Notes: generated by a model not told the origin, from the letters alone. A stretch of DNA of 8,455 bases from Verrucomicrobiales bacterium (GCA_947487925.1 CANLCA010000097.1:1-8455), one strand, 5' to 3'; shown: positions 1 through 7,391, counted from the first letter of the stretch. Numbers and translations are program-made.

Positions 1-312
1 CCATTCCTTTGCCATGAAGTTCTTGAATGCAGTGATCAAGAACGTTCGCAATTTCCCCTTCTCGCGATCGGCATCCGCGAGCCAACGATGGGCCAGAAGC
101 CGCGCGAAGAACTCCTGCGCAAGATCCTGGGCATCATGCGGCGACTGCCCGCTCCGCCGCGCGTAAGCGTAGAGCGGATACCAATAGGCCCGACACAACG
201 CCTCCAGCGCCACCGTGGCATCTGTCGTCTCGGTCTGTGTGGCGGCGAGAACGATCGACCAGCGAGTGTTGGGAAACGCGGGCGATTGCGCTGTGGAAGA
301 TCGTGGGTTCAT
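1..312 (-). CDS. ECF-type RNA polymerase sigma factor, N-terminal part (cut by the left window edge)
   Basis: The minus strand reads open from an ATG at 310-312 to the window edge, giving 104 residues; the 3' end lies outside. The protein starts MNPRSSTAQSPAFPNTRWSI and contains YWYPLYAYARRSG (residues 43-55) and DAQDLAQEFFARLL (60-73). The latter is the core-binding region 2.1/2.2 signature of sigma-70 factors (DAxDLxQExF). RTFLITAFKNFMAKEW (89-104) leads into region 2.3/2.4. The leader FPNTRWSIVLAA followed by this region 2 is typical, from memory, of a sigma family common in Verrucomicrobia, Planctomycetes and Acidobacteria, often encoded beside Ser/Thr kinases; no kinase is visible here. 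It would direct RNA polymerase to an alternative promoter set. The ATG is chosen because the conserved leader follows at once; no Shine-Dalgarno is seen upstream. Region 4 is outside the window, so its integrity is unknown. Confidence 0.88.
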   Translation of the reverse strand, partial: MNPRSSTAQSPAFPNTRWSIVLAATQTETTDATVALEALCRAYWYPLYAYARRSGQSPHDAQDLAQEFFARLLAHRWLADADREKGKLRTFLITAFKNFMAKEW

Positions 313-572
313 TGATAATTGATACGGACAGTGTGCCGCTCTTCCTTACCGAAATCGAATCGAATGTTACACCGTCTACCCAGATGGAAAATCGATCCTT
401 TACGCGGGCCCGGGCCACCGCACCGATCCGAATGGTGTATGCGACGTTCCGGGGGTAATCACCCATCTTCGGGCAAGCTGGGTCGTGCTAATACAACAAG
501 ATGTGAATACTAAGGATCTGGACGCCGGTTCACTGTATGGGTGAGGTTCTCAGTCAGCGCCACTTCTTCACC
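313..572. other. Non-coding stretch upstream of the sigma factor gene
   Basis: About 260 bp between the sigma factor start and the 10-bp repeat. It should hold the sigma gene promoter, but I find no confident -35/-10 pair on the minus strand. A perfect 10-bp palindrome GGCCCGGGCC lies at 407-416. Open frames crossing it have no family features and run out of frame into the sigma gene, so I do not call them genes. Confidence 0.5.
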
Positions 573-602
573 ATTAGTGTCTATTAGCGAAAATTAGTGG
601 TT
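573..602. repeat. Three tandem 10-bp units, ATTAGTGTCT / ATTAGCGAAA / ATTAGTGGTT
   Basis: Three consecutive 10-base units begin at 573, 583 and 593. Each starts ATTAG and has G at position 7 (ATTAGYG core); the last three bases vary. The 10-base spacing is close to one DNA helical turn, so the ATTAG cores would face the same side of the helix. From memory, similar strings (for example ATTCGTGT... and AATCCGTG... series) recur in intergenic DNA of environmental bacteria including Verrucomicrobia; I cannot check copy number here. It sits directly at the 3' end of the transposase remnant. Confidence 0.6.
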
Positions 603-905
603 CAACTTCCGTTTTTAGGCTTATTGGTTGAGTGTTTTGGAGTTCGAAGTCGGTTGGGTAGCGGAAGTCGAGGCCGTTTTGGAGGCGCTGGAGGTTGTAA
701 AAGGCTTCGATGAAGTCGAAATCTGGGAGCGGGCCTGTACGGAGGCGGCGCGGAGGTCGGTGGCGACGTGTTGGGCGCCGCTGTCGGTGTGGAAGGGGAG
801 GCGGCAGGGCCGGCCGCGCTGGAGTAGGGCCATGTCCATGGCCGGCAATACGAGGGGGGTGTCGATCCATTCGCCATTGGGGATTGGTGAAAAATCCGCT
901 TGAGC
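603..905 (-). pseudogene. Decayed IS3-family transposase (OrfB/InsF-like integrase core), internally deleted and frameshifted
   Basis: Two minus-strand frames together recall the IS3 OrfB DDE integrase. From about 905 to 745 one frame reads DFSPIPNGE, then WIDTPLVLPAMDMALLQRGR, then PFHTDSGAQHVATDLRA. These match the family's D(I/F)TxIPTxEGW, LVLxALxMAL and HHSDRGxQYAS...R blocks. From about 730 to 603 another frame reads DFDFIEAFYNLQRLQNGLDF and then RYPTDFELQ, matching the C-terminal FxYIExFYNRxRxHSALGxxxPxxFE block. The stretch between PIPNGE and WIDT (roughly 30 residues in intact proteins) and the stretch between the second Asp block and FIEAFYN, which carries the catalytic Glu, are missing. 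The join near 720-745 changes frame. No N-terminal part or clear terminal inverted repeats are visible. It cannot encode an active transposase. Element limits are approximate. Confidence 0.78.
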
Positions 906-944
906 ACACGGAGGCAATCGATACATTGGCGAAGAAGTTGTTTT

Positions 945-1226
945 ATGAAGAAGAACCCGATCGCCGCTTTGTTGGTGACTTTGCTTTTTATCAGCGCCGT
1001 ATTTACGGCGTTGCTTGCAACGCGGTATTTTTTTACGGTCCGTTCACTGAAGAGAATGCAGAGCCAGGTCACATCGGTGCAGCAAAGCCGATCCGTGATC
1101 CACAAGCTGGCTTTGGAAGCCGTGGAGTACGGCAAGACCGATTCCTCAATCGACCCGATACTGATCAAGTTCGAAATCAAGGGCAAGGCTGGTTCGGGCC
1201 CTGGTCTAGCGCCCTCCAAGCCCTAG
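945..1226 (+). CDS. Small single-pass membrane protein, first of a related pair
   Basis: Predicted 93 aa. MKKN is followed by a hydrophobic segment (about residues 6-26, IAALLVTLLFISAVFTALLA), then RYFFTVRSL and a soluble tail of about 65 residues. The N-terminal positive charge and single helix fit a signal anchor or uncleaved signal peptide with the tail outside the cytoplasm. The tail begins with a short coiled-coil-like stretch (RSLKRMQSQVTSVQQSR) and holds a motif HKLALEAVEYGKTDSSIDPIL that resembles the tail of the gene at 1504-1893. It ends in a Gly/Pro-rich GSGPGLAPSKP. The ATG at 945 is preferred over an in-frame TTG at 900 because the upstream 15 residues are unlike a membrane N-terminus and lie at the transposase remnant. 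There is no clear Shine-Dalgarno; TTTT precedes the ATG. I do not recognise a named family, and the function is unknown. Confidence 0.75.
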   Translation: MKKNPIAALLVTLLFISAVFTALLATRYFFTVRSLKRMQSQVTSVQQSRSVIHKLALEAVEYGKTDSSIDPILIKFEIKGKAGSGPGLAPSKP

Positions 1227-1503
1227 CCACACAGATTGGGGATTTGAACCATTGAGTGACAGAGACACTGAGGCGAAAAGAAATTGACCGTCCAATGGAA
1301 CCGAGCGTTGAATATACCAAGGAGATTTCGTCATCCAGGATTGCTTTGGTTTTGGACTTATTGCGTGGTGGGTCGGGGATCTTTTCTCCTTCGTTCGCGA
1401 GCCCGAGCGTCTCGACGCCAGGGGTTCAGAGTTTGGGAGGTCATCCATCGAGATATGAGATTCGAGAAACCCTGAGTTTGAGAGGTTATTTCACTATTAT
1501 TTT
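1227..1503. other. Non-coding gap between the two membrane-protein genes
   Basis: 277 bp with no recognisable gene. Open frames here (for example plus 1256-1522) have no family features, and the longest overlaps the next gene start in another frame. No convincing rho-independent terminator or promoter pair is visible. The stretch just before the next ATG is AT-rich (ATTTCACTATTATTTT). Confidence 0.5.
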
Positions 1504-1893
1504 ATGTCAGACACAGAATTGAGCATTCCTTCGCCCTTGGATTCTTCTCCCGAAGTGGAACAGCTGCGGGCTGAGGTGAAGTCGTTGCAGAACCTGTTTT
1601 TAGGCGGGTTGGCAGCATTGTTGCTGTTGAGCGGGAGTGTTAATTTCTTACTCCTGTGGCAGGTCGTTTCGGTCGCCAGGGAGTATGAGGCTCAACGTCC
1701 CGGGGTAACTCAGGTCCTGAGTGACTATGAGCGGGTCAGCAAGCCCATGATGACGAAGTTTGTTGCGGACCTCCAGGAGTATTCAAAAACTCATCCTGCA
1801 TTTCAAGAAGTGCTGGGCAGGTACCTGAAATCGCCTACTCCCGCGGCACCGGGTGGGATGAGCGAGGGACTGCCACCGGCTCCGCCAAAGTGA
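1504..1893 (+). CDS. Small single-pass membrane protein, second of a related pair
   Basis: Predicted 129 aa. An acidic, proline-containing N-terminus (1-16) is followed by a short amphipathic helix EVEQLRAEVKSLQN (17-30), a transmembrane segment at about 31-52 (LFLGGLAALLLLSGSVNFLL), a helical tail and a Pro-rich end (PTPAAPGG...LPPAPPK). The tail motif TKFVADLQEYSKTHPAFQEVL parallels HKLALEAVEYGKTDSSIDPIL of the upstream gene: same spacing of K, EY, KT and the terminal (V/I)L. Unlike its partner it has a soluble N-terminal extension before the membrane helix. An AGAGG at 1481-1485 is about 18 bases from the ATG, too far to act as a normal Shine-Dalgarno. The gene ends 27 bp from the convergent glycoside hydrolase gene. 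I know no function; this type appears, from memory, as hypothetical proteins in Verrucomicrobia. Confidence 0.82.
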   Translation: MSDTELSIPSPLDSSPEVEQLRAEVKSLQNLFLGGLAALLLLSGSVNFLLLWQVVSVAREYEAQRPGVTQVLSDYERVSKPMMTKFVADLQEYSKTHPAFQEVLGRYLKSPTPAAPGGMSEGLPPAPPK

Positions 1894-1920
1894 AGGTCAG
1901 GAAGATTTTCTCGTGGCGAA

Positions 1921-3504
1921 TCAGTCCTTGATGGCGCGCGGAACCTTTGGTTTGACAGGGCCAGGACTGGGGGTTTTCTTTTTTTCGTTCCCCGAAGCCA
2001 GCACAGAGATTACAGGCCTGCCCATGATCCCTGCACGAGACACGGGTGTGATGGCGACGGCGGTGGGGTTGGTTTGTTGAGCGGATCGTGGGAGGGTGTA
2101 TTGTCTCTCGGCGGCTGGCAGGATGCGTGTTGTCCAGGACTTCCCGGTTTGGATCTGGACCACCCACAGGGACGGGGTAGAATTCTCTTTGGGGGTTGAC
2201 CAAGTGACGGTGGGTCGTCCTTTGAGAGACTGGATCCGAACGATCGGGGCGTCAGGCACGGCACTGTCCAACCAGGGAGACGGCGGCACGAGGGCGTCCT
2301 CGGGATAGCACTGCTTCCCAAGCCATTGATCGAAGGTTTTTGCCTGGTTGAAAAGAACGTTGGATCCCCAATGGATGTGACCTGAACATCCTCTTTGGGC
2401 TCGGGTCAGGGCGATTTGATGGCTGATTTCTTCAGGGATCCAGTTTTTGGACAAGTTTGCGCTAGCCATGCCCGGCCAGACATGACGGTTCAGCGGGTTT
2501 TGTTCCGTCCACCAACGAAGCAAGGGTTGGAAACCTTGTTCTTTGGAATCGATACGCCAATAGAGCTGCGGTGCAACGTAGTCGAGCCATCCTTGCTGAA
2601 GCCAGAGGCGGGCATCCGCGGCGAGACTTTCATAAGCGTCTAGTCCCCGGATGCCACGTGGATTGTCCGGCCGCCAAATCCCGAACGGGCTGATCCCCAC
2701 TTTCACCCATGGTTTCTCCGTCTTCACCATCCGGTAGAGGGATTCGACGAACCGATTGACGTTGTCCCTCCTCCAATGAGAGCGGTTCAGGTTTCCCCCT
2801 TGGGTTCGGTAGGTTTCGTAGGTCTTTTGGTCCGGGAACTCAGGGTTCTTGAGTGATGAATCAGGGTAAGGATAGAAGTAATCGTCGAGGTGGATCGCAT
2901 CCACGTCATAACGTTGGAGCACATCCTTGACCACCGAGAGAGAGTGTTCCTGCACCTGCGGAAGGCCAGGGTCGAGCCACTCTAGATTCCCATAACGCCG
3001 GATCCACTGTGGATGTGTTTTGGTGACATGGGACGCAGCTGAGGGCGATCTAGCGAGGGTGTAGCGGGCGCGGAAAGGGTTGAACCAAGCATGGAGCTCG
3101 AGGCCTCGCTGATGCGCTTCCCGGACAGCGAATTTCAAAGGGTCATATTCGGGTGCCGGAGCCACCCCCATTGTGCCCGAAAGGTATTCGGACCAAGGCT
3201 CAAGCTTGGAAGGGTAGAGGGCGTCGCAGGAAGGGCGAACCTGGAGGAGAACCGCATTGAGTCGCATCGCGACGGCGTTGTCGAGCAGGGCAACCAGTTC
3301 GGCTTGCTGTTTTTCAGAGGACAACCCCGCCTTTGACGGCCAATCGATATTGCCGACGGAGGCCACCCAGAGGCCGCGGAATTCGCGCTGAACAGCGGGC
3401 GGCGTGGAGAATTCGGGTCGAGCCGAGCGGAGGACTGGGCGGCTTTCTGGAGGGCCAGCCATGGCTGTAGTGAGCGGAAACGCCACAACAGCTATCCGGA
3501 TCAT
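1921..3504 (-). CDS. Secreted family-10-like glycoside hydrolase (GHL10/DUF187; DigH/YngK type) with Fn3-like domain
   Basis: 527 aa from the ATG at 3504. A short hydrophobic leader MIRIAVVAFPLTTAMA ends in an AMA-G signal peptidase I-like site. The GHL10 (DUF187) domain spans about residues 40-370, beginning REFRGLWVASVGNIDWPSK, with NAVLLQVRPSCDALYPS, GLELHAWFNPFRARY, a conserved HLDDYFYPYP whose acidic pair is Asp207-Asp208, VGISPFGIWRP, and WLDYVAPQLYW. These are the usual TIM-barrel blocks. A region at about 416-505 (PDAPIVRIQ...TVTWSTP...) reads like an Fn3-type beta domain, followed by a Lys/Pro-rich tail. E. coli DigH (YddW) of this family cleaves denuded peptidoglycan glycan strands; applying that here is inference, and other glycans are possible. 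Longer in-frame starts exist at 3552 (ATG) and 3570 (GTG). I prefer 3504 because a TATAAT box at 3551-3556 would exclude the others, but this is uncertain. No Shine-Dalgarno is seen at any of them. Confidence 0.9.
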   Translation of the reverse strand: MIRIAVVAFPLTTAMAGPPESRPVLRSARPEFSTPPAVQREFRGLWVASVGNIDWPSKAGLSSEKQQAELVALLDNAVAMRLNAVLLQVRPSCDALYPSKLEPWSEYLSGTMGVAPAPEYDPLKFAVREAHQRGLELHAWFNPFRARYTLARSPSAASHVTKTHPQWIRRYGNLEWLDPGLPQVQEHSLSVVKDVLQRYDVDAIHLDDYFYPYPDSSLKNPEFPDQKTYETYRTQGGNLNRSHWRRDNVNRFVESLYRMVKTEKPWVKVGISPFGIWRPDNPRGIRGLDAYESLAADARLWLQQGWLDYVAPQLYWRIDSKEQGFQPLLRWWTEQNPLNRHVWPGMASANLSKNWIPEEISHQIALTRAQRGCSGHIHWGSNVLFNQAKTFDQWLGKQCYPEDALVPPSPWLDSAVPDAPIVRIQSLKGRPTVTWSTPKENSTPSLWVVQIQTGKSWTTRILPAAERQYTLPRSAQQTNPTAVAITPVSRAGIMGRPVISVLASGNEKKKTPSPGPVKPKVPRAIKD

Positions 3505-3550
3505 CCGCGAGAAACATCCAATATCTTGTGCTTCGTTTTTCGTGATGCCC

Positions 3551-3581
3551 ATTATATGGTAGGTTTTCACTTTACTTGCAA
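3551..3581 (-). promoter_or_regulatory. Possible sigma-70 promoter for the glycoside hydrolase gene
   Basis: On the minus strand a perfect TATAAT (3551-3556) lies 19 bases downstream of TTGCAA (3576-3581), which matches TTGACA at four of six positions. The spacer is longer than the ideal 17. Transcription would start near 3544, leaving about 40 nt before the ATG at 3504. The same short stretch must also hold the smc promoter on the other strand, where I see only weak boxes. Confidence 0.35.
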
Positions 3582-3608
3582 CACCGAATGGTCTTTGTTT
3601 TTGGACTG

Positions 3609-6600
3609 ATGTATCTCAAAAATCTCACGGCATTAGGGTTCAAGTCGTTCGCGGACAAGACCACGCTGAATTTCCAGCCTGGCATTACCGCGATAGTGGG
3701 CCCGAACGGGTGCGGGAAATCGAATGTGGCGGATGCGATTCGCTGGGTATTGGGAGAGCAATCTGCGAAAGCGCTTCGCGGGTCGGAGATGGCTGATGTC
3801 ATTTTTAACGGCACCGATTCCCGCAAGGCCCTGAGCATGGCGGAAGTGTCGCTGACGATTGGAGGCGTGGATCAGGAGCATTTGAAAGCGGGCGGAGTGT
3901 CCCTTGATTTCAACGAAGTGACCCTGACGCGGCGTGTTTTTCGGGATGGTGGGAGCGAGTATTTCATCAACAAGGCACCGTGCCGACTCAGGGATATCCA
4001 GCAGCTTTTCATGGGGACAGGAGTGGGGCGTGCGAGTTACAGCATCATGGCGCAGGGTCACATCACGCAGATACTGTCGAGCAAACCCGAAGAGCGTCGG
4101 CTGGTGTTCGAGGAGGCTGCGGGCATCACAAAATACAAGGCTCAGAAGAAAGAGGCGCTTCGGAAGTTGGAGTATACCGACCAAAACCTGGTGCGGGTCG
4201 CGGATTTGATTCGGGAAGTGAAGCGGCAGATCGGATCGCTTCAGCGGCAGGCGGGGAAAGCGAAACGGCATAAGCAGCTGATGGAGGAATTGCGCCACTT
4301 GGACAGCCAATTGGCACGGCACCACTATGACGTGTTGAAAACGGAAACCGCGGCGCGCGAAGTGGAGCTTTTGGAGGTGTTGGCACGAGGCGAATCCACA
4401 GCGCAACAAATCGAACTGGGCGAGAATGAAGTGGGGCACATGCGGGCGGCGATCTCCGCTCTGGAAGGGGAGATTCATAAGTCAAGGCAAGAAGGTCTTG
4501 AATTGAAGAGCCAGATGGATCGCAACGAGAGCCGCATTCATTTCACAGAGCAGCGATTGAAGGAACTGGAGGATCAGCACGACTCCGCGTTAAGAGACAT
4601 TGCACAGGCGGAGGAGCGTTGTCAGGCTGCGAAGGAGGAATTGGCGAGCTTGACCGAGCGCCTGGGGCAGTCGAGCGCCACCCTGGAGTCGCATCGAGCA
4701 CAGATGCGTGTAAGACAGGAGGCGTTATCGGGGGTCGAAAGCCAGCTTCGCCAAACTCAAGAAGAGGTGCGTCGGGCGCAGACTGAAACATTCTCAACGG
4801 TGCAGCAGGTGTCCCGTTCTCGAAACGAGATCAACACGCTCAACCTGCACCGTCAAGGGAACGTGGCGCGACTGGAGAAACTGGCGTCTGAAAAATCCCA
4901 GACGGCGGAGGAGACCGTGCGGTTGGAAGAGCGGTTGGTTGAGTTTGCCAGCCAGGTGGAATCGGAAAAAATGGGAGTCGTGACTCGAAGAGACACGGTG
5001 GAGGAGCGACAGAAAAGGGCTCGGGATCTGCAGCAAACCGCACAACAAGTTTCCCAGGAGTTAGATTTGACGATGCGGCAGCAGGCCGAGAAGCGATCGC
5101 GTCTGACCCTCCTTGAGCAGCTGGAACATTCTCATGAAGGGTTTAGCGCCGGGGCTCAGGCGGTGTTGAAACAGACCCGAGATGTGCTCGGTTCGCTGGC
5201 CGACAAGATCCGTGTTCCGGACACGCATGTGGTGGCGATCGAAGCGGCGCTAGGGCAGGCACTGCAACTGGCTTTGACGGCCCAGAGCCTTTCCGCGCAG
5301 TCGATCTTGAGTGATTTGGCGATGCACAAGAAAGGAAGGGCGAGCATCGCGAGCCTGGATCTCTGCGGTTCTCTTCCCGCTTTGATTCCTCATGAAACAC
5401 CATCGGACTTGCCCGAAGGCTTAATCCCGGCGATGAGCGTCGTGCATGCTGATCCTGCGGTGAGCGCTCTGGTGAACGGGTTGTTAGGACAAACCCTGAT
5501 TGCGGCCGACCTTGAGGCCGCCACGAGCGCCTGGCAGAGCTTGGGGGGGCGCCACGATTTTGTCACCAAAGCAGGAGATCTGTTGAGCAAGTATGGCGTT
5601 TATACCGGTGGCTACGCGAATGGAAACGGTTCTGGCAAGGCGCCTTCATCCATCCTTGGGCGCAAGAACCAGATCGAGGAATTGAAAAGCCAGGTCGCGC
5701 GCCTTCAGGAGCAAGTGAATGAACTCAGTCGCAGGAAGGGCGCATGCCAGGCTGAGCAGACTGAACTCCAGGCCAGCTTGCAGCAGGCCCAGACTGAACT
5801 GAGGTCTCATGAGGTGGCTGTCGCCGCACGGGAGGGGGAGTTCCGCGCCCTGGAAAACTCCTTGAAAACACTGCGACAAAAAGCGGACACGATTGTTTTT
5901 GAAACGGAGCTGGTGAAGGGGCAGGAATCGGAGAGCGAACAGAGACGCGAGAAATTGAACGCCGCCCTCTTGGAGGCTGAGGATCGAGAGAAGGCGCTCC
6001 ATGGCCGGACCGCGGAGGGAAACGCCCGAATGGAGAGTTTGCGGCACGATCGGGATTTGGCTACAGCGGCTCTGACGGAAGTTAAAGTGGCGCTTGCGAC
6101 CGAAGAGCAGTTGTACGTGTCGTCCGCGAATCAACTCAAACCCCTCGAGCAACGGATTCGTGAATTCGGCCAACGGATCGATCAACGGAAAGCCGAAACC
6201 GCGTCGTATTGTGGTCGCAAGTCGCAGGCCGAGACGGAAATCCTGGAGGCGCGCCAGAGGAACGCATCCCTGGCGCAGGAGCGAGAGCGGGTCAATCAGC
6301 AGATTGCGGCTTTGGTTCAAGACAAGTCGAGCCAGGAGGGGCGACTGACCACGAGAGAGGAAGCGGTGCGTGGATGGCGGATCTCTCACACATCGTTGTT
6401 ACAGCGGAAGGGAATTTTGGAAGTGGAGCTGGCTCAGCGTTCGATGGGCGCCCAAAACTTGTGCGAGCGAATTCAGCAGAAGTACCAGGTGAATTTGGTG
6501 GACGTTCGGAGTGAGTGCATCACGATCACGTTGGCGGATAGCGGTCCTTCAAAAGTGGAGGTTCTCACCCCGGAGGACATGGCTTCTCGAGGCATTGGCA

Positions 6601-7379
6601 CGGATTGGGACGCCGTTGCGGAGCAAGTTTCCGGGCTTCAAAAACGGCTCGATGAGATTGGTCCTGTGAACCTCGTGGCGATTGAGGAATATGAAGAGAC
6701 AGAGCAACGCCACCAGTTCCTCAGCGGACAGCATGATGATTTGGTGAAAGCGAAGGATCAGTTGATGGAGATCATCAACCGGATCAACGCGGAAACGAAG
6801 GATTTGTTTTCGGAGACATTCGGGAAGATACGCGACAATTTCAGGGAGCTGTTCACGGAGATTTTTGGCGGAGGACAGGCGGATTTGAAGCTGGTGGACG
6901 AAGGAGACGCGTTGGAGAGCGGCATTGATATTGTGGCGAGGCCGCCGGGCAAGCAGACTCGCAACATCGCCCTCATGTCCGGAGGCGAGCAGACCATGAC
7001 AGCGGTGGCGTTGCTGTTCGCCATCTACCAGGTAAAGCCGAGTCCCTTCTGTGTGTTGGATGAGTTGGACGCCCCGCTGGATGAGTCCAACATCAACCGT
7101 TTCATTCGAGTTCTGCAACGGTTTCTGGCTTTCTCACAGTTCGTGATCATCACGCACAACAAGCGGACGATCGGGATCGCGGACATTCTCTACGGAGTGA
7201 CCATGCAAGAGCAGGGTGTGAGCAAAATTGTTAGCGTCAAGTTTCATAAGGCTGACGAGTTTCCGACGGGGCGGGGCATGAGTCCCCTGACCGTTTCTTC
7301 CGAGCTTCCAAGTCTGGGTGCGCCTGAGGCCCATCAGAGGACGCCGGATGAAACTCTTGAAATTGTCATGGCCAAATAA
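3609..7379 (+). CDS. smc: Chromosome segregation/condensation ATPase SMC
   Basis: 1256 aa, a little longer than the usual 1150-1200. The N-terminal head starts MYLKNLTALGFKSFADKT and carries Walker A GPNGCGKS (31-38), an arginine at 57 in ALRGSEMADVIFNG, and the block FMGTGVGRASYSIMAQGHI with the Q-loop-side glutamine. FEEAAGITKYKAQKKEA leads into the first coiled coil (about 165-510). The hinge covers about 511-672 (from GFSAGAQAVL to YGVYTGGY), including AIEAALGQALQ and LLGQTLIAADLEAA, then a Gly/Asn/Ser-rich linker and the second coil (about 688-1040). The C-terminal head has the signature LMSGGEQTMTAVALLFAI (SGGEQ 1124-1128), Walker B CVLDELDAPLDESN (Asp1151, catalytic Glu1152) and IITHNKRT. 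A non-conserved tail of about 40 residues follows VKFHKADEF. SMC dimers load on DNA with ScpA/ScpB, neither of which is visible here. The ATG at 3609 is chosen because the conserved SMC N-terminus begins there; in-frame TTG 3576 and ATG 3588 would add non-conserved residues. Confidence 0.98.
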   Translation: MYLKNLTALGFKSFADKTTLNFQPGITAIVGPNGCGKSNVADAIRWVLGEQSAKALRGSEMADVIFNGTDSRKALSMAEVSLTIGGVDQEHLKAGGVSLDFNEVTLTRRVFRDGGSEYFINKAPCRLRDIQQLFMGTGVGRASYSIMAQGHITQILSSKPEERRLVFEEAAGITKYKAQKKEALRKLEYTDQNLVRVADLIREVKRQIGSLQRQAGKAKRHKQLMEELRHLDSQLARHHYDVLKTETAAREVELLEVLARGESTAQQIELGENEVGHMRAAISALEGEIHKSRQEGLELKSQMDRNESRIHFTEQRLKELEDQHDSALRDIAQAEERCQAAKEELASLTERLGQSSATLESHRAQMRVRQEALSGVESQLRQTQEEVRRAQTETFSTVQQVSRSRNEINTLNLHRQGNVARLEKLASEKSQTAEETVRLEERLVEFASQVESEKMGVVTRRDTVEERQKRARDLQQTAQQVSQELDLTMRQQAEKRSRLTLLEQLEHSHEGFSAGAQAVLKQTRDVLGSLADKIRVPDTHVVAIEAALGQALQLALTAQSLSAQSILSDLAMHKKGRASIASLDLCGSLPALIPHETPSDLPEGLIPAMSVVHADPAVSALVNGLLGQTLIAADLEAATSAWQSLGGRHDFVTKAGDLLSKYGVYTGGYANGNGSGKAPSSILGRKNQIEELKSQVARLQEQVNELSRRKGACQAEQTELQASLQQAQTELRSHEVAVAAREGEFRALENSLKTLRQKADTIVFETELVKGQESESEQRREKLNAALLEAEDREKALHGRTAEGNARMESLRHDRDLATAALTEVKVALATEEQLYVSSANQLKPLEQRIREFGQRIDQRKAETASYCGRKSQAETEILEARQRNASLAQERERVNQQIAALVQDKSSQEGRLTTREEAVRGWRISHTSLLQRKGILEVELAQRSMGAQNLCERIQQKYQVNLVDVRSECITITLADSGPSKVEVLTPEDMASRGIGTDWDAVAEQVSGLQKRLDEIGPVNLVAIEEYEETEQRHQFLSGQHDDLVKAKDQLMEIINRINAETKDLFSETFGKIRDNFRELFTEIFGGGQADLKLVDEGDALESGIDIVARPPGKQTRNIALMSGGEQTMTAVALLFAIYQVKPSPFCVLDELDAPLDESNINRFIRVLQRFLAFSQFVIITHNKRTIGIADILYGVTMQEQGVSKIVSVKFHKADEFPTGRGMSPLTVSSELPSLGAPEAHQRTPDETLEIVMAK

Positions 7380-7391
7380 TTGCTTCAACCC

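Noticed and set aside
407..416. Perfect palindrome GGCCCGGGCC as an operator
   Set aside because: Short and GC-rich, expected by chance in such DNA, with no second copy nearby.
134..466. Minus-strand open frame overlapping the sigma factor
   Set aside because: It is in another frame of the same strand; the sigma frame carries clear region 2 motifs and this one has none.
602..1219. Long minus-strand open frame (205 codons)
   Set aside because: It overlaps the 93-aa membrane-protein gene antisense and runs through the transposase remnant in the wrong frame. Its sequence is Pro/Arg-rich low complexity with no family features.
710..1255. Plus-strand open frame across the remnant and the first membrane-protein gene
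   Set aside because: Arg/Gly-rich start is antisense to the transposase remnant, and the rest is an out-of-frame reading of the membrane-protein gene.
1259..1280. ACAGAGACACTGAGGCGAAAAG stretch resembling dispersed CACAGAGGCAC-type microrepeats
   Set aside because: Only one short imperfect copy with no clear period; not enough to call a repeat.
1256..1522. Plus-strand open frame in the gap between membrane-protein genes
   Set aside because: No recognisable features, no ribosome site, and it runs out of frame into the better supported gene at 1504.
1891..1923. Bidirectional terminator between the convergent genes
   Set aside because: The 27-bp gap shows no stable hairpin or U-tract on either strand.
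3576..3608. Upstream TTG/ATG starts for smc
   Set aside because: They would add MQHRMVFVFGL before the conserved SMC start MYLKNL, which is not family-like.
3633..4478. Antisense open frame (281 codons) inside smc
   Set aside because: Shadow of the smc coding strand. Similar antisense frames at 5646-6389 and 6549-7118 are rejected for the same reason.
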